From contig JAIPFU010000011.1 of assembly GCA_021736505.1 (NCBI GenBank), positions 1 through 23,965 of the forward strand: 23,965 nucleotides of DNA. The letters are read 5' to 3'. The notes under the pieces are model-generated. The model had not been told where the DNA came from. It ran no database searches and saw nothing but the letters and a program-made list of their open reading frames with translations. The first letter of the stretch is position 1, and each line of letters opens with the position of its first letter. Shown here in pieces: positions 14,651 through 22,907 of the stretch. This DNA comes from Spirochaetia bacterium. Lineage in GTDB: Bacteria; Spirochaetota; Spirochaetia; PWKH01. A program made the translations under genes and the position numbers.

Positions 14651-15856
14651 TTGTTCAGCAAGATCACATTATATGACATGCTATTATCTATTACTTCACT
14701 GTTGGATTATCTGGAAATTGAAATACTGGATAACATAACTAATCACGGCAGAAGAACGGCTTATATCTCTTTGCGCTTAGGTGAACAGCTTGGCTTAACA
14801 GATGATCAGCTCTATGTTTTAGGGGCATATGCGCTTTTACATGATGTGGGTGCTGTAGATGCTTCACTGTATGAAAAAGATACACAAGTAAATCGGTCCG
14901 TTATGGAAAAGAAAAAGGACCACTGCATCGCAGGGCAGAAGGTGTTTAACAATTTTCAGATGAATTCCCTAGAAGCTAATGTAATAAAATATCATCATGA
15001 GATGTATGATGGAACCGGCTTTTTTGGTTTGAAAGGGGATGATATACCACTTATGTCCCAGTTGATAGCCATGGCAGATTATATTGAAAGACATTACTTG
15101 GCTTCCCTTATGGAGTATACGGCCAGTAGGGTAGTGATTGACATCAGAAATCATTCAGGGACTTTTTTTAAGCCGCAGATTGCTGATACATTTACCAAGC
15201 TGGCAGAAAGTAGATCATTCTGGTTGGACTTGAAACACGAAAACATTGAATATGGATTAGATAAGCATCTTCCAAAGATAACAACAAGAGTAAATAGAAG
15301 AGATTTTTTAGAAACCGCAAAAATTATTGCCTTCCTGGTGGATAAAAAATCTTTGTTTACACGGTTTCACTCAACGGGTTTAGGTGATAAAGCTCTTCAA
15401 TATGCACGCTTTCATAATTTTTCCAAGGTGAAAATGGAAAAATTCTTTACAGCAGCTCTTTTTCATGATATCGGCAAGCTTGTCGTTCCAAAGAAAATTC
15501 TTGATAAGCCTTTTGCTCTGAGCCCGGAGGAATTTGACTATATCGTAGAGCATCCCTACTTTACTGAGAAGACGCTTTATGAAATGGGCCTTGACGGAGA
15601 TATTGTTCGATGGGCAAGTAATCATCATGAAAAAATAAACGGGACTGGATACCCGAAAAGACTTAAGGGAAAAGAGTTAGATTCTGAAAGCAGGGCACTA
15701 GCAATTTTAGATATTTTACAGGCGCTTACGGAGAATCGGCCGTACCGATCAGCATTTTCGTTTGAGAAGGCTTGGAAGATAATCCATGGTATGGTTGAGA
15801 AGAATGAACTAGATGGAGATATTGTATCAGACATGGAGAAAATCTTTTCAGTCTAG
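14651..15856 (+). CDS. Tandem HD / HD-GYP domain protein, putative cyclic-di-nucleotide phosphodiesterase
   Basis: 401 residues carrying two HD-type domains in one chain. The first (about 25-150) has HD at 64-65, HH at 115-116 and a degenerate HHExxxGTGFFGLKG where GYP is expected. The second (about 235-400) has HD at 272-273 in FHDIGK, His301, and a full HD-GYP motif HHEKINGTGYPKRLKG at 325-340. HD-GYP domains hydrolyse c-di-GMP or related dinucleotides at a bi- or trinuclear metal site; here the second domain looks catalytic, while the first may be altered or regulatory. No sensor or receiver domain is fused. The start is a TTG with AGGGAG eight bases upstream, implying modest expression. 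It is cytoplasmic and seems to be a single-gene unit. Confidence 0.88.
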   Translation: MFSKITLYDMLLSITSLLDYLEIEILDNITNHGRRTAYISLRLGEQLGLTDDQLYVLGAYALLHDVGAVDASLYEKDTQVNRSVMEKKKDHCIAGQKVFNNFQMNSLEANVIKYHHEMYDGTGFFGLKGDDIPLMSQLIAMADYIERHYLASLMEYTASRVVIDIRNHSGTFFKPQIADTFTKLAESRSFWLDLKHENIEYGLDKHLPKITTRVNRRDFLETAKIIAFLVDKKSLFTRFHSTGLGDKALQYARFHNFSKVKMEKFFTAALFHDIGKLVVPKKILDKPFALSPEEFDYIVEHPYFTEKTLYEMGLDGDIVRWASNHHEKINGTGYPKRLKGKELDSESRALAILDILQALTENRPYRSAFSFEKAWKIIHGMVEKNELDGDIVSDMEKIFSV

Positions 15857-15858
15857 AA

Positions 15859-15890
15859 ATTGGCGGAAAGCGCCGGTAACTTCCGTCAAT
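15859..15890 (+). terminator. Hairpin after the HD-GYP gene
   Basis: A 10-bp stem ATTGGCGGAA / TTCCGTCAAT, with one G-U pair and a 12-base loop, begins three bases after the stop codon. No T-run follows, so intrinsic termination is uncertain; it may only protect the message end. Confidence 0.4.
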
Positions 15891-16036
15891 CTGATAACTT
15901 CCATTAAGATGATCTCAAGGTGAAGTTTATCCATCCCCCTAGCATCTTATCAATCACCCGGATACTGCCCTGTCAAGCTCCCCCCAAAAAAGCTGCCCTC
16001 AAAACCCTTAAACTATCTGAAGGCTTTTTGCTGAGT

Positions 16037-16084
16037 CGGAAACGGTATCCGGAAACGGTATCCGGAAACGGTATCCGGAAACGG
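16037..16084 (+). repeat. 13-bp tandem repeat, 3.7 copies
   Basis: The unit CGGAAACGGTATC is repeated without a mismatch at 16037, 16050, 16063 and (9 bases) 16076. It lies in the 567-base gap between the HD-GYP gene and the binding-protein gene, just upstream of the predicted promoter of the latter. Perfect identity suggests recent expansion or slippage. Confidence 0.9.
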
Positions 16085-16106
16085 GCTGGAAACAGAACAG
16101 TAATTG

Positions 16107-16136
16107 TTGACAGCTGAGGAGAATGTCGAGTAGGAT
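16107..16136 (+). promoter_or_regulatory. Candidate promoter of the binding protein / lipoprotein / permease operon
   Basis: TTGACA (16107-16112), an 18-bp spacer and TAGGAT (16131-16136). If used, the transcript has a leader of about 280 bases that contains the repeats at 16148-16225. A TATAAT at 16229-16234 has no good -35 partner. Confidence 0.4.
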
Positions 16137-16147
16137 ATTAGTACTTG

Positions 16148-16225
16148 TATACCTGCAGCTGAATTGTATATCTGCAGCTGAAACTGTTTACAAGTACGTT
16201 TACAAGTACGTTTACATGTACGTTT
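16148..16225 (+). repeat. Two further tandem repeats in the operon leader (19-bp and 12-bp periods)
   Basis: TATAyCTGCAGCTGAA occurs at 16148-16163 and 16167-16182 (period 19). It is followed by GTTTACAAGTAC three times, the last with one change, and a partial fourth (16186-16225, period 12). The GTACTTGTATAC at 16141 is close to the inverse of these units, so the array can fold back on it. From 16235 to the start codon at 16424 no further structure was seen. Confidence 0.75.
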
Positions 16226-16423
16226 GAATATAATAACTTCCGAGTCCGGATCCCTAATGACCTTTTGAAAGCACTAGCAGAAAGGGTAAGTTGAATGCAT
16301 CAGCAGCGTATGAAAGCTGAAAGCGTCTCCTTAAAGTGTGTGCTGAAAGCGAGGTTTACGGTTTGCGGACCGATGGGTTAGGCGGGAAACCGTTTAGCCT
16401 CCCGTGTTTGGAAAGGAAGTCCT

Positions 16424-18439
16424 ATGCGCCGTTTTGCCCGAAAATCCCGCGCCTCAGTACGGTTTCCTATCTTTTCAGGACCTGTCCCACTCGTGTCATC
16501 ACGCGTGTCAGCACTTGTGTCAGCACTATTTTCCTCCAGGTTGATGCAAAGCTTTGTGATACTTCTGTTTCTCCTCTCAACCCCTATGCTGGTACACAGT
16601 AGAGGAAACTCGGAAAGTCCCGCGAAGGCTCCTGAATTAAAAAATGAGATGGAAACTGAATCGGGGCTGCTTCGATCGAATGGGGTCAGTATCCGCTTTG
16701 GGAATTATGCAAAAGATATTTCTGATGCAGATGCAGATGCAGATGCGAATGCGAACGCAGATGCGAATGAATTTGATGATGATGCCGAAGCTGACCAGAA
16801 GGGAATCTTTCTTGAAGCGGAGCGTATCCCCCCGGAGGGCGTGCCTCTGGGCGCATATACGCCAGTGTATTTCGAAATCGGGAGCATCAGCCTGAAAACC
16901 GGGAGCGGTGAAGAGATGAGGTTGGAATGTCCTCGCCTGGAGGAGCAGCTTTACGATATGCGCCTGTTCAGCAGGAGTGGAGGTATCGAGTTGGTCGCAC
17001 CCTGCCTTGAACAAAATCTGCTTGAACGAAGCGTGCTTGATCAGAGCGTGAAGGACCTTAAGGAGCTGCAGATTGAGGGGACGCCCCTCCAGAACCGTCC
17101 GCTGGAGGTGTGGGTCAGCTGGGAGGGGGCGGAGCACATCAAAAACGCAATCAGAACATACGCCGAAAGCCATGGCGGAGACATCAGCATAGAGGAAATT
17201 CCCAAAACTGCGGCAAAACTGACGGCCTACGAGCGTTCCGGACAGCCCATGCCGGACCTGGTGATGGTTCAGTCGGACTATCTGCCCCAGCTTATTATGG
17301 AACGGGCCATTCAGCCGATGCACACTCCGCCTGCTCTGGCAGAACCGGGAGAACCGGCAAACCCGGCAGAACCGGCAAAACCGGGAGAACCGGCAGAACC
17401 GGCAAACCCGGGAGCGGAAGTATCAGCATTTTTGAATAGGGGCCTTGAAGCGTTCACTTTGAGGGATGAGCTTTGGGCGATTCCGTTCTATGCGGATACG
17501 CAGCTGCTTGTGTACAACCCCGAAATCATCGATCCTGAGCTTTTTGATGCGGGGCGGCTGACGCTGGAGCGGTTTGAGGAAATTCTGGAGCAGGTGAAGG
17601 AGCGGGCGGAGCGCGAAGGGCGTTCGATTGTGCCGGCGTCCTGGAATATTTTTTCGGCGTACTGGCTGGCGGCGTTTCAGTACGGTTTCGGCAAGGAGAC
17701 GCTGATTCAACGGGATATTCATGGTGATGCTTACGTATCCGTGATGGACGGGCCGACTGAGGAAGCTTTGCGGTATCTTCTTGATCTGCGGGAGCGGGGG
17801 CTGCTGGATCCTCTGGAGCGGGACGGCATGACGGCGAAGTTCATACAGGGTCAGGTGGGGGCGATTCTGACCGGCTCTTATGCGCTGCCTTATCTTAAGC
17901 GGCTGGGAGTGCCCTTCGCCGCTGCACCGTATCCGGTTAACGGGGAGACCGGCGCGGCGGCTGCGCCTTTGCTCGATTTCAAGGGCTTTGCGGTTCCTCG
18001 GCGGTCGCGAAATCCCGTGGGTGCGCGCCGGCTCATGGACTATCTCTCGTCCTTCGAGGTGCAGCGGCAGCTTCCGGAGCTGATGGCGAAGATTCCGGTG
18101 GAACGCGGCGCTTTGTCGCTGTTATCAGGTGACAAGGAACTTTTTGCGGTTACTGTTGCGGCTGCAGGAGTGGGGGAGCAAGAGGAAGAGGAAGAGGAAG
18201 AGGGGGATGATGATTTTGCTGATGCTTCCGCGGCGGGCTTTCCGGAATCTGAAGCGCTGCTGGCGAATCTTGAAACGGGGGTGACGGTTCCTCCCTCTCC
18301 GGCATACAGCGTATACAAAGACGTGATGTGGAGCATGCTCCGGCTGATCATTACCGGGAAAATTCCGCTTCAGGAGGGGCTTGAGCGGGCTCAGGACCTC
18401 ATAGACAGCAGATTAGAAGATATAGAGGGCTATTTTTGA
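16424..18439 (+). CDS. Extracellular solute-binding protein (MalE-like, ABC type) with simple-sequence insertions
   Basis: 671 residues, much longer than the usual 400-450. A long basic leader (1-40) precedes a hydrophobic export segment (41-57, SFVILLFLLSTPMLV). An extra domain follows (about 126-225) that I do not recognise. The MalE-like fold starts at LEVWVSWEGAEHIKNAIRTY (227-246) and shows MPDLVMVQSDYL, LWAIPFYADTQLLVYNP, FIQGQVGAILTGSYALPYLK and a typical closing segment ITGKIPLQEGLERAQDLI. Three in-frame low-complexity inserts interrupt it: Asp-Ala/Asn-Ala (101-115), a Pro-Ala/Glu-Pro linker (306-330) and an acidic run (585-597). AAGGAAG precedes the ATG; an internal ATG at codon 41 has a poor site. 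It binds the ligand for the fused permease; absence of a Cys argues against a lipoprotein. The ligand is probably a sugar by family, but unproven. Confidence 0.85.
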   Translation: MRRFARKSRASVRFPIFSGPVPLVSSRVSALVSALFSSRLMQSFVILLFLLSTPMLVHSRGNSESPAKAPELKNEMETESGLLRSNGVSIRFGNYAKDISDADADADANANADANEFDDDAEADQKGIFLEAERIPPEGVPLGAYTPVYFEIGSISLKTGSGEEMRLECPRLEEQLYDMRLFSRSGGIELVAPCLEQNLLERSVLDQSVKDLKELQIEGTPLQNRPLEVWVSWEGAEHIKNAIRTYAESHGGDISIEEIPKTAAKLTAYERSGQPMPDLVMVQSDYLPQLIMERAIQPMHTPPALAEPGEPANPAEPAKPGEPAEPANPGAEVSAFLNRGLEAFTLRDELWAIPFYADTQLLVYNPEIIDPELFDAGRLTLERFEEILEQVKERAEREGRSIVPASWNIFSAYWLAAFQYGFGKETLIQRDIHGDAYVSVMDGPTEEALRYLLDLRERGLLDPLERDGMTAKFIQGQVGAILTGSYALPYLKRLGVPFAAAPYPVNGETGAAAAPLLDFKGFAVPRRSRNPVGARRLMDYLSSFEVQRQLPELMAKIPVERGALSLLSGDKELFAVTVAAAGVGEQEEEEEEEGDDDFADASAAGFPESEALLANLETGVTVPPSPAYSVYKDVMWSMLRLIITGKIPLQEGLERAQDLIDSRLEDIEGYF

Positions 18440-18469
18440 ATTTCCGCATGCAGAAAAAGGAGAAAATGA

Positions 18470-20173
18470 GTGAAACAGAACTTGAAAAACAGAAGCTTAA
18501 AGAGAATTCTGCAAAAAAGGTTGGAGAGAAGCTTAGAAAGAAACTTGAAGAGAAGCTTAGAAAGATCGGAACTGCAGACTCGTCCTCGTAAACGAACATA
18601 TACTTATATATTGGGAGTACTGGCGATTGTTCTTACAGCTGCTTTATACCTCGTAACAGCTGCATCCTGCAGCACCGGTGGGGGAGCGGTCGGCAGCACG
18701 CTGGCGACCGACGCCGCACAGCAAGGAGAAGCGACGGCGGAAACATCAGTATCCCGGGACTGGGAAATTGCACTGACCGGAGAGGTCGCGGATAGCGTGT
18801 CGGGGGCGTCCCTCTATACCGATGACGGAGAGATCGTACATGGGGAAGAGCTTGTGCTGATGGATAAGGGGACGGAACGAACTTACCGGGGGATCCCCTT
18901 GTATCGGCTGCTGGCCCGGGTCGACGGCCCCGCGGAGCAGCATCCCTACAGTTTTGATGAAGAGCTCTGGAAAGAGGGGTATGAGGTGACGGTAACAGCC
19001 TCGGATGGTGCCGCCGTCGCTTTCCTGAGCAGTGATTATCCCTACGATGACCTCCTGCTGGCACTGGAACGGGACGGGGCCGCCGTGCCGCCGACCCTGC
19101 TGGGCGAGGAGTTCCCTCCTGACTTGCGGGTAGAGGACGCTGCGGCGATAGAAATCATCCTCGGAGACACCGAAGCTGGTGCGGCTGAACCCCGCCTGAC
19201 CGTGGAGACCGGCGGAGCTGCTGTTGCGCTGACCCAATCGGAGCTGAAGCAGGCGCCATCGTATGTTAAGGGAGTCGGGGGCTACACCACCTCCGCCGGC
19301 ACCTATTACGAGCACCGATACGGCGGGGCGGCCCTCTATGAGCTGCTGAGCAGCTTCGGAGAACCCGAAGAAGGCGGAACACTGAAGGTCACCTCCTCCG
19401 ACGGCTATGAAATGAGTTATTCCATGGAGGATATTGCCGATAGCGATGAGGGCCTCTGGATTATCGCCTTTGAGCAGGACGGAGCGTTTATGTCAGCTGA
19501 CCCGGGGCCCTTCCGAATCATCAAAATACGGCCGGATTTCCGAGGTTCTGCTTCCCAAGATGCTTCCCAAGCTGGTGCAAAGGATGCTTCCCAGCTGGAT
19601 TCCCAAGCTGAAGAAATGCCGATACCCAACATCGACGGACATAATTCCGCGAGGATGGTATCTTCCCTCAGTTTCTCCCGAAAGCCTATGAAGGATTTTA
19701 CCCTGAACATAGAGGGGAAACGCAGCGTCGAAGTCGGGCGAACAACACTGCAGGCCGGAATAAACTGCTCCGCCCACAAAACCACGGTGAACTATTACAA
19801 CCGGAAAAGCGGCGAAACAGAGCACTATACCGGGATCCCCCTCTACGCAGTCCTGGCTATCGGTGATGACCCCGACTACGAGCCGCACAAACAGACGGAT
19901 AAGGCTATTCTGGCCTATGACCAGGAGGCCGCGGAACGAGGCTACAGCGTTACGGTCATCGCCGCCGACGGCTTCAGCATCACCCTGGATTCCCGGGAGC
20001 TGCACATGAACAATCAGGTCATCCTGGCGATGTACCAGGACGGCGAAGAGCTGCAGGGAGATGACTGGCCGCTGAAAATCGTCTGGGATCAAGATGCCGA
20101 TCCGGTTCCCGAGGGCATCAAAGCGGTGAGGCAGGTGGAGACGATTCAGCTGCAGTTTGACGAAACGGACTAA
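18470..20173 (+). CDS. Lipoprotein with three repeated SUOX-like (molybdopterin-oxidoreductase fold) domains
   Basis: 567 residues. A very basic N-terminal stretch made of 8-residue repeats (SLERNLKR type, 15-36) is followed by a transmembrane/export helix (45-63) and a lipobox-like VTAASC ending at Cys67. Three related domains follow at about 95-232, 242-356 and 408-565, each with Y-x-G-x-x-L-Y-x-(L/V)-L, then a VTxxASDG-like strand, then an ALxxDG-like strand. This order resembles the oxidoreductase molybdopterin-binding (SUOX) fold, best in the third copy, which ends WPLKIVWD. Molybdenum-site residues are not evident, so it may be a binding or scaffold use of the fold. A Ser-Gln-Asp linker joins domains 2 and 3. 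GTG start with AAGGAG seven bases before; it overlaps the permease start by one base (TAATG). Function unknown; location implies work with the transporter at the outer membrane-facing side. Confidence 0.7.
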   Translation: MKQNLKNRSLKRILQKRLERSLERNLKRSLERSELQTRPRKRTYTYILGVLAIVLTAALYLVTAASCSTGGGAVGSTLATDAAQQGEATAETSVSRDWEIALTGEVADSVSGASLYTDDGEIVHGEELVLMDKGTERTYRGIPLYRLLARVDGPAEQHPYSFDEELWKEGYEVTVTASDGAAVAFLSSDYPYDDLLLALERDGAAVPPTLLGEEFPPDLRVEDAAAIEIILGDTEAGAAEPRLTVETGGAAVALTQSELKQAPSYVKGVGGYTTSAGTYYEHRYGGAALYELLSSFGEPEEGGTLKVTSSDGYEMSYSMEDIADSDEGLWIIAFEQDGAFMSADPGPFRIIKIRPDFRGSASQDASQAGAKDASQLDSQAEEMPIPNIDGHNSARMVSSLSFSRKPMKDFTLNIEGKRSVEVGRTTLQAGINCSAHKTTVNYYNRKSGETEHYTGIPLYAVLAIGDDPDYEPHKQTDKAILAYDQEAAERGYSVTVIAADGFSITLDSRELHMNNQVILAMYQDGEELQGDDWPLKIVWDQDADPVPEGIKAVRQVETIQLQFDETD

Positions 20174-22497
20174 TGCTGATGCGTCCGCGTGCGAAAAAGC
20201 GGGGGCTTGCGGCGAGAAATACCCTCACCAGGCCTCTGCTGCTCTATCCCATGCTGGTTCTGGCAGGAATTATCATGGTTTACCCCTTCGCCCATGCCCT
20301 CTTCAACTCGCTGGTTGATGTCGGTGCCGCCGGAGGAGTGGCCGCCGGGGGTGGTTCAACTGGGCCTGCTGGGTGGGAGTGGCTCGGCCTGAACAGCTAC
20401 CGCTACGCGCTCCGGGACTCTGCTGTCCGCTACAGCTTGCAGATCACCATTCTGTGGAGTCTGCTAAATGTCACAATCACCCTCGCTGTCGGTTTTGTAC
20501 TGGCGTCGAGGATGGTGCAGAAACAGCGCTTCAGGACTATCCTCTATGCGCTTCTGCTGCTCCCCTGGGCGGTGCCGGTCTACATCGCCGTGCCCCTCTG
20601 GCGGGCGCTTCTCCACGGAAACGGCGGCACTTCCCTGGCGGAGTGGCTATTTCGCGTACCCATCCCCCTGATGGAGGAGCCCCTCGCCGGCTTCCTCTCC
20701 GCCTTGCTGGTGAGTATCTGGATGAACCTGCCCCTCACGACCTTTGTGCTCTACGGCTACATCAGAAATATCGACGTCCATATTATTGATGCCGCCAGAA
20801 TAGACGGCTGCAGCCGCTCGGATATCATCCGGACCATCTATATGCCCATCATAAGTCCGGCGCTGGTAGTCCTCTCCTTGATCAACGGCATCGGCAGTTT
20901 TAAGGAGTTCACCTCCATCTTTCTGCTTACCGGGGGAGGCCCGCCGCTGGTGCAGGGGATTACGGACAACTACATCATCGGCGCTACGACGACACTGCCC
21001 GTTTTCCTCTACCGGGTGTTTCAGGACATGAGCGGCTACTCGGAAACCGCAGCCTTCGGCATCATCATGAGCGCTGCGGTCCTGCTTCTGCTGATCCTCT
21101 GGCGAATTGCACGAATGCCCGGGCCCGGGGGTAAGAGCACGGGGGTACAGGCTCGGCAAACTGATACAAGTGAGCGGCTTGAGGGGGTTAAAATGCTTGA
21201 GCGACTTAAAGTGCTTGAGGGCTTCCGCCGGAAGCTTGCCGGACCGGGCTTGTCACTGTCTCGGGCAGGCGCATTTCGTCTCTTTACGGGCTTACTCCAC
21301 CTTCTCCCTTTGGCGCGGTCTCCCTGGTGGGCGGCCTTTTCCCTGCTGGCGCTCTACCGGGAGCATGGCGATCCTGCGAGGCCTGATTCAAATTCTGTGA
21401 GGCATGTTTCAGCCTCTGCAGACCGACGCACCAGCCGTTTTATCTATCGGCTTCTGCTGGCGGCGGAGCTTTTCTGGGCTGTACGGCAGGCAGTAAGCTT
21501 CGGACCACTGGATGGGCTGCATCCCGCCGCCTTGTGCTCCCTGATCCTCGTAGTTCAGGAAATCCGAAGGGCTGTTCGGGACGGATGGAAAATTCCCGCC
21601 CACGGCACAGCAGACGGCACAGCAGACGGCACACGCACCAAGGGTCGATTCACAGGGTCCTGGTCACGCCGCATCGCCCCGCACATCTTCGCCGGCGCAA
21701 ATCATAGTATACGCTGGATCGCCGCCGCCTTTTTAGGTCTGAGCGCCCTTCTGCTCATCTATCTAGTGTTGTGGCTCTCCTTCTCAAGCGCCGACATCTG
21801 CACCGTAACAAGCTTTCTGCCGCCCTTTATGGGGACTGATGCCTACGTCTCCGCCTTCACCAATCTCTCTGTAGGAAAGAATTTCCTCAACAGCTTCATA
21901 ATCGCCGCTGGGACGGCACTGCTGACCCTTCTAACCGTCTTCCCCGGCTCCCTGCGCCTCATGGAGCACACAAAACCGAGCCATGATCGATGGGTCATAA
22001 CGCTGCAGACCGTATCCATCGCCGGCGGACTCCACACCCTGATCCCGCTCTTTTATATCTTCTCCCCCCTAGGCCTCCTGGATACGCATATTTCTGTCAT
22101 TCTGGTCTATAGCGCCGGAGGAATTCCTCTCGCCCTTCTGCTGATGCTCACGCACCTGCATTCGCTGCCCGCTTCATTTCGAGACAACGCATTACTGGAG
22201 GGGGCATCGGGGATGCAGTGGCTGCGCCTGGTGATGCTCCCGCTCTCGGTTCCGGTGCTGACAACTGTCGGTATGATTCAGTTCCTTCGCGGTTGGAACG
22301 GCTTCCTCGTGCCGCTTCTCTTCCTCCGTTCGGATGCGCTTTTTCCCATCAGTCTTCGCCTCTATTCCCTGGCTGGAGATGCCGGAGGCGCCGGTGCTGC
22401 CTGGTCCCTTTTTGCGGTGATTTCTCTCATGAATATGGCGCTGCTGCTGATCGTCTTTCTTAAGCTGAGGGGGCCCCTGGGCCGAACCCGGGCCTAA
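20173..22497 (+). CDS. Fused MalF-MalG type ABC transporter permease
   Basis: A single chain of 774 residues holds both permease halves of a CUT1-like importer. The N-terminal half (about 20-315) is MalF-like, with the EAA loop DAARIDGCSRSDIIRTIYMP at 206-225 and the typical INGIGSFKEFTSIFLLTGGGPP. The C-terminal half (about 510-765) is MalG-like, with EAA loop DNALLEGASGMQWLRLVMLP at 671-690 and FLRGWNGFLVPLLF. Between them lies a ~190-residue linker with two or three extra hydrophobic segments (365-395, 423-465) and a GTADGTADGT repeat. Both halves keep the glycine of the EAA motif, so both should dock an ATPase. Two-half fusions are known in FbpB/ThiP-type permeases but are unusual for MalFG. 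Translation is coupled to the lipoprotein by the TAATG overlap. No ATPase gene is nearby, so a shared one is inferred. Confidence 0.9.
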   Translation: MLMRPRAKKRGLAARNTLTRPLLLYPMLVLAGIIMVYPFAHALFNSLVDVGAAGGVAAGGGSTGPAGWEWLGLNSYRYALRDSAVRYSLQITILWSLLNVTITLAVGFVLASRMVQKQRFRTILYALLLLPWAVPVYIAVPLWRALLHGNGGTSLAEWLFRVPIPLMEEPLAGFLSALLVSIWMNLPLTTFVLYGYIRNIDVHIIDAARIDGCSRSDIIRTIYMPIISPALVVLSLINGIGSFKEFTSIFLLTGGGPPLVQGITDNYIIGATTTLPVFLYRVFQDMSGYSETAAFGIIMSAAVLLLLILWRIARMPGPGGKSTGVQARQTDTSERLEGVKMLERLKVLEGFRRKLAGPGLSLSRAGAFRLFTGLLHLLPLARSPWWAAFSLLALYREHGDPARPDSNSVRHVSASADRRTSRFIYRLLLAAELFWAVRQAVSFGPLDGLHPAALCSLILVVQEIRRAVRDGWKIPAHGTADGTADGTRTKGRFTGSWSRRIAPHIFAGANHSIRWIAAAFLGLSALLLIYLVLWLSFSSADICTVTSFLPPFMGTDAYVSAFTNLSVGKNFLNSFIIAAGTALLTLLTVFPGSLRLMEHTKPSHDRWVITLQTVSIAGGLHTLIPLFYIFSPLGLLDTHISVILVYSAGGIPLALLLMLTHLHSLPASFRDNALLEGASGMQWLRLVMLPLSVPVLTTVGMIQFLRGWNGFLVPLLFLRSDALFPISLRLYSLAGDAGGAGAAWSLFAVISLMNMALLLIVFLKLRGPLGRTRA

Positions 22498-22671
22498 GTT
22501 CAACTGCTGTCAGGTCGTCTTCCGCGGCACCTTCCGTTGTATAATCTCCAGCACCCTCTGCCGATACGCCAGCCGCCATCGATTGCGGAAGCATCATCCT
22601 AAAAAAAAGCTCAAATTCGTGAAGATGGCTTGTGACAGGTTTTTGTGTAGGTGGTTTGGGAGGGGGGCGGC
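22498..22671. other. Non-coding stretch after the permease
   Basis: No terminator for the permease operon is seen. On the minus strand 22525-22600 a short frame reads RWRLAYRQRVLEIIQRKVPR and stops; it may be the tail of a lost gene but is too short to assign. Confidence 0.35.
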
Positions 22672-22716
22672 AAAAAAATGGTGACCAGTATCGAAATATT
22701 TCGTTGCCTGGTCACC
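22672..22716 (-). terminator. Rho-independent terminator of the 28-residue peptide gene
   Basis: On the minus strand a perfect 9-bp stem (GGTGACCAG / CTGGTCACC, at 22716-22708 and 22688-22680) encloses a loop with an inner CGAAATATTTCG palindrome. It is followed after one A by seven T (22678-22672). This is a textbook terminator, about 65 bases beyond the stop of the small gene. Confidence 0.85.
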
Positions 22717-22779
22717 TGTCTAGATTTTGATGTACCGCATAAAACGATACCTGCGGCTGCTGTATTCGGGACGTCGCAT

Positions 22780-22866
22780 TTATACGTATTGGGCTACTAT
22801 CAATGCTAAAGCGATACCAGCTGCAACCGAACTGTAATAAGTTATGTACCAAGCTACTTTATTCAT
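22780..22866 (-). CDS. Putative 28-residue single-pass membrane peptide
   Basis: The frame reads MNKVAWYITYYSSVAAGIAL followed by ALIVAQYV and a TAA: a short polar start with one Lys, aromatic residues (W, Y, Y, Y) at the membrane interface, and a hydrophobic helix ending in QYV. A strong GGAGGG lies six to seven bases before the ATG. A consensus-like promoter stands upstream and an intrinsic terminator downstream, so the unit is complete at about 230 bases. Size and shape are those of small membrane proteins that regulate larger membrane partners, or of type I toxin-like peptides; the mild, low-charge composition argues more for the former. No family is recognised. No antisense RNA promoter was identified with confidence. 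Confidence 0.7.
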   Translation of the reverse strand: MNKVAWYITYYSSVAAGIALALIVAQYV

Positions 22867-22907
22867 ATGAGCACCCTCCTGTGTGTTTTGTTTTTTTCTC
22901 TATGTAT

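Noticed and set aside
22525..22600. Minus-strand segment reading RWRLAYRQRVLEIIQRKVPR
   Set aside because: Short, without start or context; could be a remnant but no family is recognised.
22780..22866. Type I toxin interpretation of the 28-residue peptide
   Set aside because: No convincing antisense RNA promoter or complementary RNA in the leader; the peptide lacks the charged C-terminus common in such toxins. Kept only as an alternative.
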